From: an uncultured Verrucomicrobia subdivision 3 bacterium
GTDB lineage: Bacteria; Verrucomicrobiota; Verrucomicrobiia; Limisphaerales; UBA11358
Length of the DNA stretch: 64,000 nucleotides
Direction of reading: 5' to 3'
Assembly: GCA_903922735.1 (NCBI GenBank)
Contig: CAIXUZ010000078.1
Span: 1 to 64,000 of the forward strand
Shown piece after piece: positions 52,595 through 62,081 of the stretch (position 1 is the first letter of the stretch; each line of letters begins with the position of its first letter). The position numbers and the translations under genes were made by a program. Under the pieces are notes generated by a model. It was not told the origin of the DNA, did not search any database, and worked only from the letters and a program-made list of their open reading frames with translations.

Positions 52595-54916
52595 TCACCA
52601 GACTTTTAGTTTAAGATTGCCCGGGCCGGGATTTTCAAATGGTCCGGATGTGGGGGTTGTCTTGCTCCGGGCCTTGCCGAAATAATCCGAATCGATTTTC
52701 AGCGGCGAGCCATCGGCATTTTCATAAGACAGGCCGGCAATCTTCGACTTGTTCAACAAAGCGGTTGTGACGGGCCGGGTGGAAACTTGTTTCAATTCCG
52801 GACCTGAGTTGAACTGGATAAAAACCTGTCCGCCTCCCTCCATGATTTTCAACTTCGGATCAACATTCGACAGCGCTAATGAATTGGAATCATTGGCATA
52901 GGACTTCGCACTATTGAGATACACATTGCCGCCGGTTTGCAGAGGCAACTCACGTTTGTCATACACCCACAAGCCATAGCCAATGTCTGACTGGGGTTTA
53001 TTGGCAGTTGGTTTGACAGTGTTGGTGGTGAAAGTTGAAGATTCGCCGCCACCTATGAAAAGGTTGTTGTAGAAACGATTGTCGCCACCCCTGATGCTCA
53101 GCAAGCCGGCGATCTTCGTCAAGTGCGCGGGATGAAACGGCGTCTCGCGGCGCGGCTCAGGCCGGCTGATGATTTTGCCAGCCATCAGATTGTGCACGTA
53201 GGCACCGCCTTCGGACCAGTCCATCAGGCTGACGGGGGACAGAAATAAATTATTATCCATTAAAAACGGGCCGTGGTTAACCTCAACAAACAGATCCTGG
53301 TCGTTATCGTGAAAAAGATTTCGCGAGACGCGCGTGCCCTGCGCCATCCAGTCCAGCCAGAGCCCGCGGCAAGTCAGATAGATGTGGTTGCGACTGATTT
53401 CGGTGTCAATGGCGGCATGGAATTTGATGCCGGCCATTTCCGCGCCGGTAAAAAGCCGCCGGACGTGAATGTCGTGGATGATGTTCCCGGTGACCGTGCT
53501 GAACGAACAACCCAGGCTGCCGACGATGCCCGCTTGTTCGCAGTGTGAAACGGTGTTGTTGCGAACGATATGGTGGCCGATGTTTTCCTTCGTCCACGCG
53601 ATGGCATGGGCATGGGCGCGCTCGATGGTCTTGACGTAGCCTTCGGCACTGTCAGCGGAGGTGTTGTCGAACTGGTCGCCATGTTTCCCGAGCGAGATGC
53701 CGGAACAGATGGAATGACTGACGATGTTGCTCTCAATGATCCAGCCCTTGCTCCAATGCGTGCCGATGAGGCCGACTTGCTCGGCGGTTGGCGGTGCCCA
53801 CGGCGTGGCGGCGTGGCGCATCGTGAAACCACGGACGGTGATGAAGTTGCGCCCCAGCTGGTCGGGGTAGAACACGGTTTGGCGCACGTTAATTTCAACG
53901 AGCTGTTCATTCGGATTCATGCCCTTGAACTGCGCCCAGATCGTGGTGTTTGTCGAGTCCACTTGTGCAAACCACAACCGGGGATTCAAGGCTGATGGAT
54001 TATGGCCCTTAAACACGAGACAAAGGGTCTTCACTCCGCTGACCGGCTTGATGGTGGTCTTGTGCGAAACCCACGCTTGCCAGCCACCGGTGTTCGCAAC
54101 GTAACACGTTCCCAGAAGATCCCCATCCGGCGTATCCAGCCGCAGTTCGATGATTCCGCCTTCCGAGGCTGACGCCGCGCGAATCTCCACCTGTCTGACC
54201 CCCTGCTTGAAGTCCATCTGCTCGTAGCGAACCCAATCGCCGGACATGATCCAGCCGAGACACTCTCCGCCCTCCGAACACGGTGCGTTGGTCGTCCCGC
54301 TCCTGACTGCAAAACTCGTCGCTGGAGTGCGCGGAGTATTCCCAGCGCTGCTGTCCAGCCGTAACCAGGCCACGTTTAGCAGAACAGGCTTTCCCCCTTT
54401 GGTAAGCCACGCCGGACTGCCCGGCATTAGCACTTCTTCCAGTTTGGCCGCCTCGGTCAGCCACTCGCCATTGAGATAGACTGCGCCGGTATGATGTTCG
54501 CGGCCTTTCGCGTTGAACCAGTCGCCGCGAATGAGGTCGCTGTAGGGATTAAAGCCGCCGAACAACGAGTTCGGCAGCGTAACCTTCCAGACATCGCCCT
54601 GAACCTTCGTCCAATTCTTGACGACCTCCGACCCCTTGATCTCCACCTTCTCGCCCGGCGCGGCCCGATAGACGATGCGTTTCTTGTCGGACGTGCCGCC
54701 GCGCGGCGGATTGATGCGCTCGCGATAGATGCCTTCATGCACGGTGATTACATCGCCCGGCTGCGCGATTCTGGCTGCGGCAGAAATGGTCTTGAAGGGG
54801 TTTGCCAATGAGCCGGTGTTGCTGTCGTTTCCGTTTATAGCGACAGAAAACTCTGCGGCTTGAATTGCGGTTGCAGCGAGCGCCAGCGCACCCGCGATAA
54901 TTCGGTGTAAGTTCAT
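52595..54916 (-). CDS. GH120 beta-xylosidase-type protein with inserted CBM6-like domain
   Basis: A secreted right-handed parallel beta-helix enzyme, 773 residues, with signal peptide MNLHRIIAGALALAATAIQA. Matches to GH120 XylC run throughout: FKTISAAARIAQPGDVITVH, HAATPWAPPTAEQ, GLIGTHWSKGWIIE, GLWLDWMAQGTRVSRNLF and DLFVEVNHGPFL. The GH120 catalytic pair is present: Asp522 (in LWLDW) and Glu545 (in FVEV), 23 residues apart as in XylC. Inserted at about residues 205-305 is a carbohydrate-binding module of the CBM6/35 type (GDWVRYEQMDF, VEIRAAS, GGWQAWVSHKTTI) that the classical enzyme lacks. It should release xylose from xylo-oligosaccharides. Confidence 0.88.
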   Translation of the reverse strand: MNLHRIIAGALALAATAIQAAEFSVAINGNDSNTGSLANPFKTISAAARIAQPGDVITVHEGIYRERINPPRGGTSDKKRIVYRAAPGEKVEIKGSEVVKNWTKVQGDVWKVTLPNSLFGGFNPYSDLIRGDWFNAKGREHHTGAVYLNGEWLTEAAKLEEVLMPGSPAWLTKGGKPVLLNVAWLRLDSSAGNTPRTPATSFAVRSGTTNAPCSEGGECLGWIMSGDWVRYEQMDFKQGVRQVEIRAASASEGGIIELRLDTPDGDLLGTCYVANTGGWQAWVSHKTTIKPVSGVKTLCLVFKGHNPSALNPRLWFAQVDSTNTTIWAQFKGMNPNEQLVEINVRQTVFYPDQLGRNFITVRGFTMRHAATPWAPPTAEQVGLIGTHWSKGWIIESNIVSHSICSGISLGKHGDQFDNTSADSAEGYVKTIERAHAHAIAWTKENIGHHIVRNNTVSHCEQAGIVGSLGCSFSTVTGNIIHDIHVRRLFTGAEMAGIKFHAAIDTEISRNHIYLTCRGLWLDWMAQGTRVSRNLFHDNDQDLFVEVNHGPFLMDNNLFLSPVSLMDWSEGGAYVHNLMAGKIISRPEPRRETPFHPAHLTKIAGLLSIRGGDNRFYNNLFIGGGESSTFTTNTVKPTANKPQSDIGYGLWVYDKRELPLQTGGNVYLNSAKSYANDSNSLALSNVDPKLKIMEGGGQVFIQFNSGPELKQVSTRPVTTALLNKSKIAGLSYENADGSPLKIDSDYFGKARSKTTPTSGPFENPGPGNLKLKVW

Positions 54917-54918
54917 AT

Positions 54919-56130
54919 TCAACTTTTCAATTGGAGGGGATAATTCGGCAGCTTGCCGTGGTGAATCACATCCGTCAACCGTCGGTGCCAGGCGATGTCG
55001 CGCCACATGCCCTTGAACTGCGGGCCGCAGAAATTACTCGTGGCCAGCGCCGCCCAGCAACCCGTCGCCGAGGCTGTGCGGACGCCGTGTTCGGTCAGGT
55101 CTTTCACCCAGTCCCAATTCAGCAGCGGCCAGTCTTTGAAAACCACCACGCCCCAGCATTCGGTGGTGATCAGCGGCTTGCCGCTGGCGCGCGACCATTT
55201 AGCGAGAAGGTTGATGCCATATTCCTGTCGCGATTGCCAATGGGCTGGGTTGGACCGATAGAGCGTCTCGGCTTTGGCGACAATCTTTTCGTAACCGACC
55301 GCATCGAACAGTTCCCACTTGTAGCCAACTTGCTGATAGAAATCGGAGAAGTTCGTCATCCACACGTGCGGCTCCAAAAAATCGAGGAAAGCCGCATTCG
55401 GTTCGCGCAACGTTTCAAATTCGCGGTCAATGGAAAAGGTGTAGCTGAACTGCGGATAAGCGCGGCGCGCCACGGCAATCGAGTCGCGCATCCAGCGTTC
55501 GCCCTCGGGCGAATGGCGTTTGAAATCCTTGGGCAAGAATGGCGTCGAGATGTGTGCCGGAAACTCGTTGCAGAAATCCACATACAGAATATGCCGGCGC
55601 AACTCCGGACTGATCGAGTCAAGCGTCACTTTCCAAATCCGCCCCAACTCCTCCGGCGAGGCAATCTTCGCGCAGAGATTTTCCGAAGCATCTTCGCGGA
55701 ACCAAGTTGAAAGGCCGACAAGCAAACCACGTTCCCCGCACTTGGCGATGAATTCATTCAGCGCCGATTGCACTCGAACGCGACAACGCGCCGGACTGCC
55801 CCAGTCGTGCTGGTTCCAGCACGGCAGCAATTCCCATTCGCGCTCGGCACCGGCGGCGATCAGGTGCGGATAGGCATCAATGCGCACGGCGTCGTAGCCG
55901 CGCTCCTTGAGTTCGTCCAATGCCTGGTCCCAATCCTCGTAGCCCGCCCCCGGCCAGCGGCGTTCCAGCCAGGAGAAATCCCACATCGTAATCGCCAGCG
56001 GCCGCGTCAAGCGGTGGCCGGAGAGCGTCACGCCTCTTTGCATGGCAACGTCTCGCGAGGTGATGCAGCCACCCATCAGTGAACCGGCGGCAGCGGCAAG
56101 AGTGGTTTGAAGAAAGCATCTGCGATTCAT
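54919..56130 (-). CDS. GH5-like (cellulase-fold) secreted lipoprotein
   Basis: A 403-residue clan-A-type TIM barrel. The N-terminus MNRRCFLQTTLAAAAGSLMGGC carries both an RR motif and a lipobox cysteine near residue 22, so it is likely a Tat-exported lipoprotein. The catalytic acid/base candidate is the Glu of VDFCNEFP, and the nucleophile candidate is the Glu of PLITTECWG, at the ends of strands 4 and 7 as expected. I cannot assign a numbered subfamily. It lies 2 bp upstream of the GH120 gene and 42 bp downstream of GH10. Xylan or a related hemicellulose backbone is the likely target. Confidence 0.78.
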   Translation of the reverse strand: MNRRCFLQTTLAAAAGSLMGGCITSRDVAMQRGVTLSGHRLTRPLAITMWDFSWLERRWPGAGYEDWDQALDELKERGYDAVRIDAYPHLIAAGAEREWELLPCWNQHDWGSPARCRVRVQSALNEFIAKCGERGLLVGLSTWFREDASENLCAKIASPEELGRIWKVTLDSISPELRRHILYVDFCNEFPAHISTPFLPKDFKRHSPEGERWMRDSIAVARRAYPQFSYTFSIDREFETLREPNAAFLDFLEPHVWMTNFSDFYQQVGYKWELFDAVGYEKIVAKAETLYRSNPAHWQSRQEYGINLLAKWSRASGKPLITTECWGVVVFKDWPLLNWDWVKDLTEHGVRTASATGCWAALATSNFCGPQFKGMWRDIAWHRRLTDVIHHGKLPNYPLQLKS

Positions 56131-56172
56131 CGTATTTATGGTTCAACTTTCAGAAACGCCTGCAAGTCAAAA

Positions 56173-57990
56173 TCACAGCGGAACGGTGATGGTTTGCATA
56201 GCGGCGCCGGGAGCCAGTTTGAGGCGCACGGTTTTGGTTTTTCCGGCGTGAGTGACCGTGACGTCGTAGTCGCCGTAGAAGCCGCGCGTCGCGTAGGTGC
56301 CATTAACGGCGGTGCGCCCATCGGCATCGGTGCGCCAGGTCTTGGTCACCATGTCAACAAACGCCTGTCCGTGTTTGCGTAGGCTCCAATCCTTGTTCCA
56401 CAGGCCGGCGCTGGGGAAATAGTGCGACCCCGCCCAGAAGCCCCATTGCACCAACCCCTCGGTGTGGGGATTGCTGAACACGGCGGTCATGAAGTCGCGC
56501 ATATAGCTGGCCTGAAAATCCTCGTCGTTGCTGTTCATGTCGAACTCGGTGATCGTGATGGGATAGCCCAGCACGGCAAAACGCTCCAGCCGAGCCAGCA
56601 CCAAGGGTATGCCGGGCGGTGAACCGCCGACATGCGCCTGCTCGCCGAGTCCCTGGAGCGGCGCACCCTTCTCTTTGAGAAACTTGATGGTCTCGAAAAA
56701 ATGCTCCGGCCCGGGGCCGTCGGGATGGAACATTGTGTATTCGTTGTAACAGAGTTTTACATCCGGAGCGCCGGCCTGCGCCGCGCGATACCACGCCACG
56801 ATTTCGTCGCGGCCGAGAATATCCACCAGATCGTGATTTGCGAAAAGCTCGTTCGTCACATCCCATTGAACATACCGGCCCTTCATCACGCGCGTCTGCC
56901 GCTCGATATTCTTGAACACTTCGCGACGCAACGTGGCAGGGTCGTTCTGGAACTCCTTCAGATACACGGGCAGATGGCGCCAGGAGGGCCACACCATGGG
57001 TGTCGCACGGGCAGTCAGGCCATGCTCCTTGACCCAGTCCAAGATAGGGAGTAGCGCTTCGGGCTTGTAGTTCTGCGCCGCCCAGAGCGGCCACTTCATG
57101 TCGTTATCGAAGACGACGTGATTGAAATAGGTTGAAACAATCTTCCGGTAGCGTTGCGCGTCCGGGCTGGCCGCGTCCAACATGTTTCGGGAGCCAATCG
57201 CCGTGCCAATCAGGAAGTCGAGCCGCCTCATACGCACCGCGACCGCTGCGTCGGCCACAGGGCGACCGTCACGGTCCATCACCTTGAGCATCAACTCGCC
57301 TTTGCGAAACTTCTCGATGCGTTCGGCAGCCGCCGCCCGCCAAGGGGCATCCGGCTCGGAGCCGCCGTAGCGCACCACGCTGCGGGGTAAATCCGTCACG
57401 CGGATATTCGACCCGCAATTGATGAAGGTGACCGGGCCGATTTCAAAACGTTGCGGATAGTGATCGAAACTCATCGCCAAGCGCATGTCTGCGGGCCCGA
57501 CCTTCCGCTCCATCGCGTAGGGAATGCTGACCTCCGTCCATTCGCGCCCGACTGAAACGCCGCGTTCGAGATAAGGCGGCCATTTGTATTTACCGTTCAC
57601 GAGCTGGTCGAAGCGCAGCTCGAAGGCCGCTTCCCCACTCTCGCGTTTGGCTTCAAGACAACGGGCTTTGAATGAAATCCACAACACATCGCCCTGTTTC
57701 ACGGGCGCAGCAAGGCGGGCATATAACCCAAAATCAGTCTTGGGCCTGGCCACCACGCCGAAGGTATTCACCTGCAGCGCTTGGGAAAAATCCTGACCGA
57801 CGACCGGCACCACCTTGACCACGGATGCTGGAGCCGGATCCCCGGGGCCGAAGTAGATGAGCGAGCGCGGCTCGGCGATAATCAGCGGTTCGCCCACGGG
57901 TTTCGCCGCAGAAGCGCAAGACGCTGTGATGAGCAGGCTCAAGACGCCTGCCAGTGCGCTCATGCTGATTTGGGTAATGATTGAGATCAT
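56173..57990 (-). CDS. Endo-1,4-beta-xylanase GH10 with N-terminal CBM-like domain
   Basis: A secreted 605-residue xylanase. A signal peptide (about residues 1-29) is followed by a beta-sandwich carbohydrate-binding-like domain (about 40-195, DVLWISFKARC, ISIPYAMERK-like) and a GH10 barrel (about 235-520) with WPLWAAQNYKPE, VQWDVTNELF (acid/base E381), GLGEQAHVGG and ITEFDMNS (nucleophile E482). A C-terminal beta domain (about 525-605) is Ig/CBM-like. It cleaves the xylan backbone internally and lies 12 bp from the GH2 gene in the same operon. Confidence 0.93.
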   Translation of the reverse strand: MISIITQISMSALAGVLSLLITASCASAAKPVGEPLIIAEPRSLIYFGPGDPAPASVVKVVPVVGQDFSQALQVNTFGVVARPKTDFGLYARLAAPVKQGDVLWISFKARCLEAKRESGEAAFELRFDQLVNGKYKWPPYLERGVSVGREWTEVSIPYAMERKVGPADMRLAMSFDHYPQRFEIGPVTFINCGSNIRVTDLPRSVVRYGGSEPDAPWRAAAAERIEKFRKGELMLKVMDRDGRPVADAAVAVRMRRLDFLIGTAIGSRNMLDAASPDAQRYRKIVSTYFNHVVFDNDMKWPLWAAQNYKPEALLPILDWVKEHGLTARATPMVWPSWRHLPVYLKEFQNDPATLRREVFKNIERQTRVMKGRYVQWDVTNELFANHDLVDILGRDEIVAWYRAAQAGAPDVKLCYNEYTMFHPDGPGPEHFFETIKFLKEKGAPLQGLGEQAHVGGSPPGIPLVLARLERFAVLGYPITITEFDMNSNDEDFQASYMRDFMTAVFSNPHTEGLVQWGFWAGSHYFPSAGLWNKDWSLRKHGQAFVDMVTKTWRTDADGRTAVNGTYATRGFYGDYDVTVTHAGKTKTVRLKLAPGAAMQTITVPL

Positions 57991-58002
57991 GGCTTTTTGA
58001 TA

Positions 58003-60153
58003 TTATTTGGCGGGCGCTGAAATCTGAGGTGTTTCGATGATCATTTCGCGCACACTGCGAACTGGATGTCCGTCCGCGCCGCGCAACTCGGCTTCGATGG
58101 TGCAGTTTCCAGTTTGTTCAGGAAGTTTGACATCAAAGACGAGATTTGTCCGGCCCAAGGCTTCAATCCGGCATGGCAATTGCCGCTTGGAGATGATGCG
58201 TTCGCCAATCTTGAGGCGAAGCGTGACAGAACCTTTCCATGCCTCGTATAGATCATTGATGGCGACCACTGGAATTTTTACGACCGTCCCGGCTCCAACT
58301 TTCTCCTCAAAGAAATCCACCATCAATCCGACCGGCGCGAACGAATCCCGGACATACCGGTAGAACTCCGGCTCCCATTCAAGTTTCGCGATGCCATTTT
58401 CATTCCAGTGGTCGCTGGTCTGGCCGTCGGCCCGGGAATAACCGAGCGCGGTAAAATGCAGGACGGCGGCGACTTTCCGGTGGCTGCGCCAGAATTCGGT
58501 TTCGGCGGCGGTGTAGCGCGCGTAAAGATTCCGCCGCTGTTCCGTCGTGGAATTTGTGCCGAGAAGATTAAGATAAAGATTGCTGGTCAGCGTGGTCGGC
58601 GTGCCATCGCGATTCAGCCAGAGCCAACCGTATTCATTGATGACGACCGCGTGCTTGCCGTCGTTGGTGAAGACGTTGCCGGCGGGAACCGGGTTGGCGG
58701 TGGCCAGCCCGGACAACTTGAATTTGGGATTACTAAAATGGTAAGGGTGAGATTCATAAACATCACCGAGGTCTTGCGGATAATTGTAGCTATCATCCCA
58801 CGGGCGGTTCGAGAGATCCAATCCGCGCACCGACTGGATGGCAGGCCCGGTTTCAGAACAAACCGTTTCGTTGTTTGCATCCCAGACCACCACAGACGGA
58901 TGGTTCCAGCGCTCGCGCATCCACTCGGCATATTCTTTCGCCAATTCGTCCGTCTTCAATTCCTTCGACAAAGCGCTCCACTTGGTCCCGCCGAACCAGA
59001 TCGGAAACTCGTCCTGAATCAGCACGCCCTCCTCGTCCGCGATGCGATACCAGAATTCCGGGGGAAATCCGATGCAGTAGCGCAGGCTGTTCCAGTGCAT
59101 GTCCTTCATGCGCTGGTGCAGCTTACGCACCCAAGCCTCGCTCCACGGCAGCACGCCACGTTCGGAATCCTCAAAAAACCTATAGAGCGTGATGTTGCTG
59201 CCGCGCATGAAATAGGGTTTACCGTTCAGCATCGCCCGCCCCGTCGCCGGATCCAATTTGAACTCGCGCATTCCAAACCGCGTCGTGAACTCATCGCCCG
59301 CCGTTCGCGCGGTCAATTCATAAAGAAACGGGTCTTCCGGCGACCACCACCGGCACCCGGCCATTGGTAATACAAGATCAACCACCTGATTTGCCGACGA
59401 CGTCAAACGGGCCTTGCATTTGCCGATAACCTTGCGCGATTTCGCCGCGCGCACATCAACTGTCACCTCCCCATCGGTAACTCCCTTCAACCAGATCCGC
59501 ACCTTGGCCTGCTGATTGGTCAAATCGGGCGCGACCTGCACATTCACGATGTTCGGCGTGCCGCATAAAATTAATTCCACCGAATCGAAAATGCCGGGAA
59601 TGTAACGATCCTTCTCAAAATCGAATCCCGACGGCACCGCCGCCGGCACCGCATCGCGATCCGCACCAACCCGGATGAGCAATTCGTTCTCACCGGTTTT
59701 CAGCGCGTCCTTAGCCTCAAAATATCCCGGGGTGAAACATGGAGCATGGTCACCCAGCAATTTACCATTCAGAATCACTCGCGTGCCGAACATGGCTTTG
59801 CCGACCTTCAGCGTCGCCAACGCCGGAATCGGAGCGGTCAGGGTAAATGTCCGCCGATACCAGAACGCATCCCGCCGGGAATCTTTCTGTGGAACCTGTT
59901 TCCGATTCGCCACCTTCGGTCCAGGTTCCACAAACGACGGTGTGGCGAGATCCACCAGCCCCGGGACCGTCACCGTCCGGTCAAAACGCATCGGCACGTT
60001 CGACAGCGAACCTTCGGCAATCTGCCAGGCGCCATCGAGAGAAATGACTTGCCGCTTACCGGCGGCGCTGGCATTTGCCGCATGGTTATTATCCGCCCGC
60101 ATATACCCAGCGGACGCCAGCGCGATTAATCCGGCAACGTATAGTTTTTTCAT
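58003..60153 (-). CDS. GH2-family glycoside hydrolase
   Basis: A secreted 716-residue member of GH2 (beta-galactosidase/beta-glucuronidase/beta-mannosidase clan), with signal peptide MKKLYVAGLIALASAGYMRA. Jelly-roll and Ig-like domains (about 35-300) precede the TIM barrel, with VVVWDANNETVC (acid/base E429) and VINEYGWLW (nucleophile Glu). FWYRIADEEGVLIQDEFP is typical of the family. Specificity cannot be decided; beta-glucuronidase or alpha-arabinopyranosidase activities on xylan side chains would suit the operon. It is the first gene of the xylan operon and divergent from an AraC regulator. Confidence 0.9.
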   Translation of the reverse strand: MKKLYVAGLIALASAGYMRADNNHAANASAAGKRQVISLDGAWQIAEGSLSNVPMRFDRTVTVPGLVDLATPSFVEPGPKVANRKQVPQKDSRRDAFWYRRTFTLTAPIPALATLKVGKAMFGTRVILNGKLLGDHAPCFTPGYFEAKDALKTGENELLIRVGADRDAVPAAVPSGFDFEKDRYIPGIFDSVELILCGTPNIVNVQVAPDLTNQQAKVRIWLKGVTDGEVTVDVRAAKSRKVIGKCKARLTSSANQVVDLVLPMAGCRWWSPEDPFLYELTARTAGDEFTTRFGMREFKLDPATGRAMLNGKPYFMRGSNITLYRFFEDSERGVLPWSEAWVRKLHQRMKDMHWNSLRYCIGFPPEFWYRIADEEGVLIQDEFPIWFGGTKWSALSKELKTDELAKEYAEWMRERWNHPSVVVWDANNETVCSETGPAIQSVRGLDLSNRPWDDSYNYPQDLGDVYESHPYHFSNPKFKLSGLATANPVPAGNVFTNDGKHAVVINEYGWLWLNRDGTPTTLTSNLYLNLLGTNSTTEQRRNLYARYTAAETEFWRSHRKVAAVLHFTALGYSRADGQTSDHWNENGIAKLEWEPEFYRYVRDSFAPVGLMVDFFEEKVGAGTVVKIPVVAINDLYEAWKGSVTLRLKIGERIISKRQLPCRIEALGRTNLVFDVKLPEQTGNCTIEAELRGADGHPVRSVREMIIETPQISAPAK

Positions 60154-60331
60154 ATTTATGTTTCTGCAACGCAGTCACCAATGCGCCGTAACAAACGGCG
60201 GATTGCAGTGGTGTTCGCCGCCCAAGATAACGCCCCGGTCCCGGACAAAGAATGACTGCCTTCACCAAAAACATATCTGCCATCACCGTCTGACATTGAC
60301 GGTTTTAGCTACCCAGACATAATTAGTCATC

Positions 60332-61159
60332 GTGTATGACTTCGGCACAAACATTGCCTGGATAAACCGGCGGGTTTCAACCGCGCAAATCACCATTGGC
60401 GAAGTGCGCTATCAGCCAGGCGGACAATGCGGCCCACGGCGACAGCGCCATTACGAACTTGTGCTGCTGCAATCCGGCAGTTGCCGGGTCACAGTGGACA
60501 AAGTCCCTCAAGAACTGACTACGGGCTTGGTCTACCTCTTCCGTCCCGGACACCGCGAGCACTGGGAATTTTCCGCCCGATACGAAACGCATCATTCCTG
60601 GTGCGAAATCAAGCCGACGAGCTTGCCGAAAACAATTCAGCGGGCGCTGCTCAACGCCCCGGTAGCGGTGCCGCCGTCGGTGATCTGGCGCAACCTGCTG
60701 GCCACCGCGCTGGAACTGCGCAACAACCGCAATCCTGCGGTTTTGTGGGAGATTGATTTTCTGGGTCTCGCCCTGTTTGCAGAATACCTCAACATCTCGG
60801 AACAATCCGCCGCCGTGCCAGGCAGCGACGAAGTGGTTCACAAAGTGATCCGGCACATGCGATCCCACTTGGGCGCGGAAGACTGCCTGCGGGATGCCCA
60901 GGCGGCGGCGGGAGTTTCCCGGAACGTGGTCATCCGCCGTTTTCAAGCCGCGGTCCAGACCACGCCGGCGCGTTACTTGTGGAAACTGCGCACGGAACGG
61001 GGCATTGCCATGCTCGGCGAAAGCGGCCACACCGTGGGCGAGATCGCCTACCTGTGCGGCTTCAAAAATCCGTTTCATTTCTCCCGTTGGGTCAAACAGC
61101 TTCAAGGCGGGTCACCCCTAAAAGTCCGGCAGGCAGCCTGGCAATCCAAACCAAATTGA
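60332..61159 (+). CDS. AraC-family regulator of the xylan operon
   Basis: A 275-residue regulator that probably starts at the GTG at 60332. The N-terminal half is a cupin-like arabinose-binding fold (GQCGPRRQRHYELVLLQSGSCRV), and the C-terminal half is an AraC domain (LRDAQAAAGVSRNVVIRRF; VGEIAYLCGFKNPFHFSRWVKQ). It is divergent from GH2 (58003-60153), with 178 bp between starts, and therefore probably controls GH2-GH10-GH5-GH120-sugar porter. Confidence 0.9.
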   Translation: MYDFGTNIAWINRRVSTAQITIGEVRYQPGGQCGPRRQRHYELVLLQSGSCRVTVDKVPQELTTGLVYLFRPGHREHWEFSARYETHHSWCEIKPTSLPKTIQRALLNAPVAVPPSVIWRNLLATALELRNNRNPAVLWEIDFLGLALFAEYLNISEQSAAVPGSDEVVHKVIRHMRSHLGAEDCLRDAQAAAGVSRNVVIRRFQAAVQTTPARYLWKLRTERGIAMLGESGHTVGEIAYLCGFKNPFHFSRWVKQLQGGSPLKVRQAAWQSKPN

Positions 61160-61210
61160 GCTAATCAGGAAATCAACTTCCGGCTCTTCGCCCGCCAAGG
61201 CTATAATGGA

Positions 61211-62041
61211 TTAATGGCGTGATAAAAAATTGTCGCGTTCACGAATTGCCATCCAGTCACAGATATCTGCCAAGTTGGCTACGGGAGCCTGCGTGAACGG
61301 CAGCAAGTGCAGATAAGGCGCGGGGCCAAATTCAGGCGTCAGCGTGGACGTGGCAACACCGCGCTGTTTTTGGATTTTCCAGATTTGATTCCACCATGCT
61401 TCGTGAGCAGCCAGATGCCCCGCCCATTCCGGCGCGCGCGGGTCCGAAACTTGCGGGCCTTCCTCATAGCCGACACGGGCATGCAGGTGATGGCAGTGCT
61501 GCGCCGCCAACTGGATGATCTCGCCACAGTCTGGCAGCAACCGTTCCGCCACGCACACCCAATGACTGAAATCACAGGTCAGCTTCAGTGCCGGGAAGCG
61601 TTCAAGAATCAGCCGCGTCGTCCACGGGTTGCCGAAATAGCGCAGGCGATGGGTTTCATGCGCAATCGCCACGCCAAGACGACGCTCCAGTTCCAGCACG
61701 GCCCCGTAAAAATCCTCCGCCTGCGCCAGGCTCCAGGTATCGGAGCCGCTGTGGGCATTGAAAAAAATCGGCTGGTGCACCAAACACTCCTCGATTTGCT
61801 TCTGCAATGAATCCAGATGTTCACGCACGGTTCCGCCCGGCACAAAGTCGCGGCTAAAAACCTGCGGCACCCATTGCAGGCCATCCTCCTTGAGCAAACG
61901 CAGAAGCGCCGGGCGGTTCGGCGACAACCGCAACGAAGCTTCGACGACTTCGTAACCGACCTCCCGCCAGCGCGGCAGGTAATGGCTGTATCCCTGCGTG
62001 CCATCCACGCCCCACAAATGACGGACTAGTTTTAGTTTCAT
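61211..62041 (-). CDS. TIM-barrel protein, sugar phosphate isomerase/epimerase-like
   Basis: A 276-residue cytoplasmic barrel of the AP-endonuclease-2 superfamily. Candidate metal ligands are in AIAHETHRLR, LTCDFSHWV, HLHARVGY and TLTPEFGP. Specificity is unknown. It lies 40 bp after the desaturase-Rieske fusion gene on the same strand, which is an odd pairing, so the two may be unrelated in function. Confidence 0.82.
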   Translation of the reverse strand: MKLKLVRHLWGVDGTQGYSHYLPRWREVGYEVVEASLRLSPNRPALLRLLKEDGLQWVPQVFSRDFVPGGTVREHLDSLQKQIEECLVHQPIFFNAHSGSDTWSLAQAEDFYGAVLELERRLGVAIAHETHRLRYFGNPWTTRLILERFPALKLTCDFSHWVCVAERLLPDCGEIIQLAAQHCHHLHARVGYEEGPQVSDPRAPEWAGHLAAHEAWWNQIWKIQKQRGVATSTLTPEFGPAPYLHLLPFTQAPVANLADICDWMAIRERDNFLSRH

Positions 62042-62081
62042 TGGATATTTATTTTTTTGACGCTAAAAAGTTAATAACAAA

